From contig NC_056743.1 in the NCBI RefSeq assembly GCF_019279795.1, forward strand, positions 632,175,493 to 632,239,492: DNA of 64,000 nucleotides, read 5' to 3'. Under the pieces are notes generated by a model, which worked only from the letters and a program-made list of their open reading frames with translations, searched no databases and was not told the DNA's origin. The position numbers and the translations under genes were made by a program. Shown here piece after piece: positions 57,227 to 64,000 of this stretch (position 1 is the stretch's first letter; the number at the start of each line of letters is the position of its first letter). This stretch comes from Protopterus annectens. Taxonomy: Eukaryota > Chordata > Ceratodontiformes > Protopteridae.

Positions 57227-59540
57227 TTATCTCATGTAACTTTTAAGTTTAAGGATGCAAGAGATGTTACAATGTTCGTTAAGGCCCGGGCTGCTAAAGG
57301 CATCTAATTTAATTTGCCATTCTAGTTCCTTAATTTCAAGGAATGAAGCTTGAGGCCCTCCCTGGATGTTGTATGGAATGTGATCAATAGCTACAAAGTG
57401 AAAGCTATGGCCTTCCTGATTTATGATGTGTTTTGCTAGGGCATTGTCTTCCTTCTTTTTCCTTATTGCATAAGAATGTTGGTAAATTCTATCCTTAAAT
57501 CTTTGATCTGTTTTTCCGACATAATAAGCCGGACAGCAGTCACACAAAGCCAAATAGACTACTGATTTAGTGTTGCAGTCTATTTTATGGTAGATGTCAT
57601 ATTTTTTCCTTTAATTTGAAATGTTGAACCTGTTTTTAATAATTTACACCAGTTAAAGTGGCCACATAAGAACGTACCTTTTTGTTTTGAGAAGAAGTCC
57701 GACTTTTTGTTTCTTTCTAGTATACTTTTAAGATTGTTGCCTCGCTTATATACAATGGGTGGTAGAAGATCAAATTTACCATGAAATTGTGGGTTACTGG
57801 TAATAAAATACCAGTTTTATGAATTATAGATCTTATAGTAGATGAATCCAAATTGAATGTAGTTATGAAGCTACTTCCATAATTGAGATGTACTTGTTCT
57901 GAAGACCCATTGTTCATAATATCCTGTGTTATTGAGTTAGTAGAGGTTGGTACTACCTCAGTTGAAACTATAGTTGAACAGGCCTCAGAGTTAGAGTGAC
58001 TAAATATTAGTAACGGTGCATATAAACCTAATTGTCTTTTATGTTTAACCTCACCAATAAGTTCTAAAATTAAGTCTTCAGGATAATCTCTACTGGAGAA
58101 CATTCTACTAAGTGTATTACATTCTTTGTCAAAACTTTCTTCCGTATTACACATTTTTGAGGCTCTAATCAATTGGCCCTTAACTACGGACCTTTTTTGT
58201 TTAAAAGGATGTTGGCTCGAAAAATGAAGGAAAGAATTGCAAAAGGTCAGCTTTCTAAAGATAGTAGAGAGAAAGCCGCCCCCATGTAAGTCCTTCTCGA
58301 GCTTAATGTCCAAATAATCAATTTCCGAAATTGAAAAATGATGAGTAAATCTAAAAAAGTCAGTAGTGATGTTCAAATAGTTGACCAATGTGTCAGCCTC
58401 ATTATTGTTGCCTTTAAATAAGATGAAAATGTCATCTAAATACCTAGTGTAGTAAGAAATTTTGTGTTGAAATGTTGTATTGTGCATTAAAAATTGTTTT
58501 TCCCAAAAAGCAACAAATATATTTGCCACACTGGAGCCGCAGGGAGACCCCATTGCAATGCCCTGTGTTTGCAAATAATACTGTTGCTCAAAAAGGAAGA
58601 AGTTAGAAGAAAGAATGATGTCCAACAATTCAGCCACAGTGTCAATTTCCACCTGTGGTGCTCCCAAATCCTTTAACATAATACTAACCCATTCAATGGC
58701 CTCATTGTGTGGGATCGAGGTGTATAGATCAACCACGTCGATGGTGAGAAAGTTGTAAGCCTCATCAAAGGGAATGTTATTTGTGTCTAGGAGGAAAGAC
58801 CAAGAGTCTTTACAGATATGAGGTATGGCCTTAAGATATTTATTCAGAATCTTATCCACCAAACGTGCACTGGGGTGGGTCATGGACGACCTACCATCCA
58901 CCAAGGCCCTCATTGGTGGATTCTCCAAATCTTTATGTATTTTTGGAATCCCAAAAATAACTGGGACCTTGGGGAATGTGATATCTATATAATGGTAGGT
59001 TTCCAGGTCTATGTTACCAGCTAAAAATAAATCTCATAAATATCCTCTATTTCTAGAGTATTTCATGTTCATTTCGTTCTTAGAAGATAAAGAATATGCT
59101 GGGTTGTTTAGGACAACTTTCATCTTATCACTATAGTCGCTGTTTTCAAAAATGACCTGTCCACCCCCTTTGTCTGGTTTAAGAATTCTGACAGGTAAGT
59201 TACATAGTTCATCTAATAGTTCCATCTGATCCTTTGTTGTATTATATTTTTTACTTTTATTTTGAATTTTCAAATTCTTATACAAGATTCTAAGATCTAC
59301 TTTACATACTTTTTCAAATAAAATCAAGTCAGGATGTAATACAGGGTTAAAGACACTAGGTAACTTTAACCTATTATGTTCTTTTTCAGAATTGGGAAAT
59401 AAAATATTAAAATTTAATTTCCTTACAAAACTTTTTAGATCTATGATCATTCTAGTAAGATCAAATGAATGACTGGGGACGAATGTATTACCAAGTGCTA
59501 GAAGGTCAATAAGCTTCTGTTCAAGTGTAATACTAGCAAA
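57227..59540 (-). pseudogene. PLE copy 2 ORF2 (truncated, frameshifted)
   Basis: Nearly identical to ORF2 of copy 1 but lacking ORF1 and the first residues; it starts at the junction near 59540. Breaks: a TGA after SRNRGY near 59033, a 1-nt deletion near 57817 (CCAGTTTTATG for CCAGTTTTTATG), and a 1-nt deletion near 57605 that splits off the GIY-YIG domain (57227-57553). One Cys of the CGHCNWC cluster is Phe here (57656). Motif A reads TIDVVDLYTSIPH and the YLDD is intact. It cannot encode a full protein. Confidence 0.92.
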
Positions 59541-59841
59541 GCTTTTCTGCTTTTGTGCTTTTGTGAAGTTGTGTTTTTTGCGTTTTATTTTTGCATTTTA
59601 TAAAAATGGAATTTCACAACATTTGTTAAATCAAATGCGCAAGTCCACGTTTTAAATGGTGACGTCATTTAGTACTAAACTTTTTAAATGGACTTTGGCG
59701 CCAATGAGTTTGTATTTCTGATGAAGCTACTGTCTGAACAGTAGCGAAAACGCTTTTTTGGTGTTTTAAAATAAAAATTGCGTTAAAGCTCCACTTGTGT
59801 GCTCCTCTGGACCTGGTACTCTGACGGCTGTGTTACCGCTA
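59541..59841 (+). repeat. inverted PLE terminal-repeat fragment
   Basis: Plus-strand copy of the reverse complement of about 51175-51475. It joins copy 2 at CTAGCAAAGCTTTTCTGC with a few shared bases and ends at GTTACCGCTA, lacking the last 27 bp of the terminal repeat (AAACTGGGACCAAAACAG and following). It gives the array its short inverted termini. Confidence 0.9.
59712..59790 (+). ncRNA. hammerhead-like motif, inverted PLE fragment
   Basis: CTGATGA at 59718-59724, stem GCTACTGT/ACAGTAGC, GAAA at 59746-59749, and GCGTTA at 59780-59785. The core is intact, as in the copy at 51225. Confidence 0.6.
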
Positions 59842-59886
59842 GTACCTAGTAGGACAGCAGGTACCTGAAGGTCAGTGTAATGTCAG

Positions 59887-60020
59887 TGTATAAAAGGCTG
59901 CCACCTTACTGTGTCAGCACTGACAACATGTCACGAGCCATCAGCCATACCCCTGAAATGACACAGGTTATCACAGAAGGAGCACAGCTATGTCTAGTGT
60001 ACCTGTTCTGCTTGTCCTAA
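59887..60020 (+). promoter_or_regulatory. TATA-like box followed by a short ORF
   Basis: GTATAAAAGG at 59887-59896 lies about 30 bp upstream of a plausible start region and 40 bp upstream of an ATG at 59928 that opens a 30-codon frame (MSRAISHTPEMTQVITEGAQ) to TAA 60018. It could be the promoter and first exon of a transposon gene cut off by the PLE insertion at 59842. No family match. Confidence 0.3.
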
Positions 60021-60299
60021 TATTGTATTTGCCTGCCAACTATTTACAAAACTAGAAAAGGTCATATCAAAAAAGCAATGACAGTGAGGAAGCAGACATC
60101 ATACCCATAACATCAAACAAGCAATTACCAAACTGGTCTCCCAGCTACCAATGTTTGGCAGAACATTATTAATACCTTGTCCCCATGTGTGGGCCTTTGT
60201 CTGACTGTCATATTTGGGCCTTTATAGATGTCAGTCTTTGATGGTAGGAGAGTTAGGCCCACATGTAGCCTCATAATAACATATTGCAACACAAACCAT

Positions 60300-61205
60300 T
60301 TAAGGACCACAGAAAATGTAGTGGTGCAATGATGGATAACCTGCTAAATAGGTATACTCAGAGGTGTGAAGTAAACAACATTGTGTATGATGTAATGGCA
60401 TGTACCCTGCTCACATCAGAATTACAAATACATAACAGCATGCCACTATGGCCAAAGCCTATGACTGAACTACAGAAAAACAAAGAGACATGCATAAGGG
60501 GAAGGGGAACCACTGGCCAGACAAATGGAGAATGTGCACACCAGAACATATTGTGCAGTAACATAGATGTCATGCAGTGTAAGGAGTCAGTAAACATCAC
60601 CTGCAAATACACAACACATACCCATGTACTTGGAAGTCTGCAACAAAACAAAACCCAAACAATGGACACCTCAGAGACAAAATCACATGATAACTCCACA
60701 AACCTACACACCACAGACCATGTAGAATCCACACACCAGGGTCTTGCAAACACTAAGGCCTTAGCCCAAACCCCAAACACCTACCCTACACAGATAGGCT
60801 AACAGCACTGTCCCTCTACCCTCTTCCATATAGACTCTGCTGAGGTGACCCCTGTCTAGCATACAAAGCAATCTAGACCCTGCCTTGATGGGACTGTTGC
60901 ACATCTGGAATTCAAGGCCCACTTCATCAACCTGTAGGCACAGCATCAACCTGGGCTGTGATATCAGTGCGGCTTGTTGGTGTGACAGATACATGTATCA
61001 CACACTCCCCCATCTGTGGAATACACTCTCTGTCAACAACAAGCCAAGTGCCTTAATACCCTTAGTGATGTGCTCCCTGTATAAGTCCATGGGAAACACA
61101 GAATACAGTCCTGTGATCCCACCTGTGTCCCTGCTGGACAGTGGCTCTGCATGCTGACATGTATTAACATGGGCTACACCCTTGTCTGCATGGGTTATAG
61201 GTTCA
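60300..61205 (+). pseudogene. CR1-type LINE with large internal deletion (IR3 right arm)
   Basis: The first part (to 60768) encodes an ORF1-like linker: THTHVLGSLQQNKTQTMDTS resembles HKHTKTYLEALNKNLPKQ of the CR1 ORF1 at 23244-24107. The second part (60768-61180) encodes the RT C-terminus, MMGLLHIWNSRPTSSTCRH and CWCDRYMYHTLPHLWNTLS. Everything between is deleted. At 61199 the 3' tail is in the opposite orientation (GGTTCATAGGTGTGTACTAGG), a local flip or a second tail. It is the mirror counterpart of 41818-42740. Confidence 0.65.
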
Positions 61206-61463
61206 TAGGTGTGTACTAGGTTAATGGCCCTGGAGCCTTTGCAAGCATAGCCCATAGAAGTGCCCTGGCATCAAGCTTCAGGGCCTATACCCTATTAATG
61301 GCATAGCAAACTACCAACCGATGCATAATTGTCTGTCATTGGTTCACCACATTACTCTGTACTGCTCTGCCACTGACATACCTGGAAGTCACAATGCTAT
61401 GTGGAATATTCTACAAATATAATGGACATTTCTGCACAGTAGAATGCAGTCTGTACCCACACC

Positions 61464-61781
61464 CATACCTCCCAACCTCTGACAGCAAGACATCTGGACA
61501 GGGTCATACATAAAAGTGGAACAAAGGCACAATGATAGGCACATGTTGTAAATATTTGCCCTTACATACTGAGGAAGTTGGTAGGATAAGGGATTTTGCA
61601 TTAGCAGGAAGCATCTAAAGGTTATGAGGTCTGAAACAGTAATGTCTGACATTAGTTTGTAACATCAGTCTTCAAGTATATGCAAGTAGCTTGACATAAA
61701 ACAAAAGTTTATGTAGACTGGATGACACTTCTAGGCAAATACCTGGACAATCTGCCAACAAATGTACATTTCAGAGGTATG
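61464..61781. mobile_element. hAT-like MITE, CATACCTCTCAAC family
   Basis: Ends CATACCTCCCAACCTCTG and TTTCAGAGGTATG(G). Flanks CCCACACC (61456-61463) and GCCACACC (61782-61789) make an 8-bp target duplication with one mismatch. The left IR3 arm has no MITE at the mirror point. Confidence 0.8.
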
Positions 61782-61789
61782 GCCACACC

Positions 61790-61900
61790 AGGATATGACC
61801 TTTCAGGTAAGAAGAATACCACACAAGCAGGAGAACCCCAGCCAGTATATCACCAAGTTTCTGGACTGTTTACACAGCTTCATCAGTCAACCGGATGTAG
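61790..61900 (+). other. conserved short coding-like block (right-arm copy)
   Basis: Partner of 41580-41700; open frame QDMTFQVRRIPHKQENPSQY then ITKFLDCLHSFISQ. Unrecognised. Confidence 0.35.
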
Positions 61901-62138
61901 CTACACCTCTCAAAAGGCCTGGTTGGGCAAGAATGTCTATAGTTGGGCGCATAATATTGGTCTGTGCATCATACATCTTGTATTCCCCTGGTAAAGCACT
62001 GTGATTATCTGAGGATGTCTGTCACTAGGTAATGACACAATACACTGCAATGTCAGACTTCAGATATGTCTGAAAATGTCTGCTAAAACAAACCCAGTAA
62101 CCCTAGGAAAGTCCTATTTACTTTTGAGAGGTATGGCT
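61898..62138. mobile_element. hAT-like MITE, mirror copy of 41249-41573
   Basis: Left end ACACCTCTCAAAAGGCCTGG, right end TACTTTTGAGAGGTATG followed by GCTGCAGC. It is shortened relative to its partner but shares the insertion site. Confidence 0.65.
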
Positions 62139-62639
62139 GCAGCACACAAAACCCCAGACTGGAGTACACCGATCTCTGAAATGGAGTCCCACTCTCACCA
62201 TAGAAGGTCACACTGGTCATGCTCCTACACTTAGAGAATCACAAGCCATGTTGGAACCCACATCAGACTATATAACTGTATTGTGTATATATATCTTTGC
62301 AGACAGCTATATACATCTTAACTGTCCCTACACACACTCATCAGACAGGATTACCCTCAGTTAGCTGCAGGTGGCCCATATGTGATATAACTGAATCTGT
62401 TGTGTGTGATACACAGACGTATATATGGGCAACAGTTAACAATATGTCAAGCATGCACACACATGCATGTGGGGAAGAGAGAGACAGTGATAGAGAGAGA
62501 GAGAGAGTGAGAGAGACAGTGGGATGCACACAGAGTGAGTCACACACACAGATACCCTGAATGACATAAAGTGATGTCCTGCTGTGGGCAGCGGCATACT
62601 GGTTGTAACCAGTCACATGTGTCAGCATGAAGGTGAGCA

Positions 62640-64000
<1,361 letters not shown>

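Larger units (their letters stand above)
51148..59841 (-). mobile_element. young Penelope-like element array
   Basis: On the minus strand the order is: inverted terminal fragment (59841-59541), 5'-truncated copy 2 (59540 to about 56031), shared terminal repeat, full copy 1 with ORF1 and ORF2, 3' region to 51148. Copies 1 and 2 are nearly identical over 3.5 kb. GTACCTAGTAGGAC flanks the array at 51134-51147 and 59842-59855, a 14-bp target duplication. Tandem copies with a partial inverted terminal repeat are a known PLE hallmark. Confidence 0.92.

Noticed and set aside
51148-59841. LTR retrotransposon or DIRS element, because of direct and inverted terminal repeats
   Set aside because: The RT motifs (LYTSIPH, YLDD), the GIY-YIG domain and the absence of integrase, tyrosine recombinase, protease and RNase H identify a Penelope-like element.
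60284-60802. 172-codon plus-strand frame as a novel secreted or Thr-rich protein
   Set aside because: Its second half matches the CR1 ORF1 linker pattern and its end runs into CR1 RT sequence, so it is part of a deleted LINE.

Overview
This window looks like transposon-dense, AT-leaning DNA from a large vertebrate genome. I found no host gene, no rRNA gene and no convincing functional tRNA gene. The clues are a V-SINE-type tRNA-derived SINE, CR1-type LINEs with an octamer 3' tail, Penelope-like elements (PLEs) with a GIY-YIG nuclease, PIF/Harbinger pieces, an R2/R4-group LINE, an L1-like scrap, MITEs, and long (GT)n and (TA)n tracts. A lungfish or another large-genome fish or amphibian would fit. 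The sequence alone does not fix the species.

The main organising feature is a set of four long inverted repeats (IRs), which nest. IR4 has arms at 2467-4680 and 28213-32810. It encloses IR1 (arms about 5865-11410 and 13210-18620, roughly 5.5 kb each), then a dead PLE (18650-26836) split by a 5.1-kb CR1 (20203-25335), then hairpin MITEs. IR3 has arms at about 38400-42300 and 60768-64000 or beyond. It encloses IR2 (arms 42935-44150 and 46905-48260), a broken Harbinger transposase (48600-49690), and a young PLE array (51148-59841). Several arms carry the same MITE or CR1 insertion at mirror positions. The arms therefore either duplicated after those insertions or have been homogenised.

The best-preserved genes are the two ORFs of the PLE copy at 51148-56030 on the minus strand. 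ORF1 has about 420 codons. ORF2 is a 793-codon reverse transcriptase with a Cys cluster and a GIY-YIG endonuclease. Near the end of ORF1 there is an in-frame T-TTT-TTA heptamer, and the -1 frame is open from it straight into ORF2. This suggests a programmed -1 frameshift. The terminal repeats carry a hammerhead-ribozyme-like motif. The array is a tandem of a full copy, a truncated copy and an inverted terminal fragment, flanked by a 14-bp target duplication.

Elsewhere, IR1 carries fragments of a spliced Myb/SANT-like gene in both arms, tandem tRNA-like cassettes and clusters of a GCTTAGC-type motif. A second Myb/SANT-like pseudogene (33774-36700) resembles the partner protein of Harbinger transposons. 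Left end to 2466: R2/R4-type LINE, interrupted by a SINE. 32811-38400: Myb-like pseudogene, LINE 3' end, (GT)n tracts and a palindromic MITE. 62640-64000: tandem repeat seeded with (GT)n tracts.
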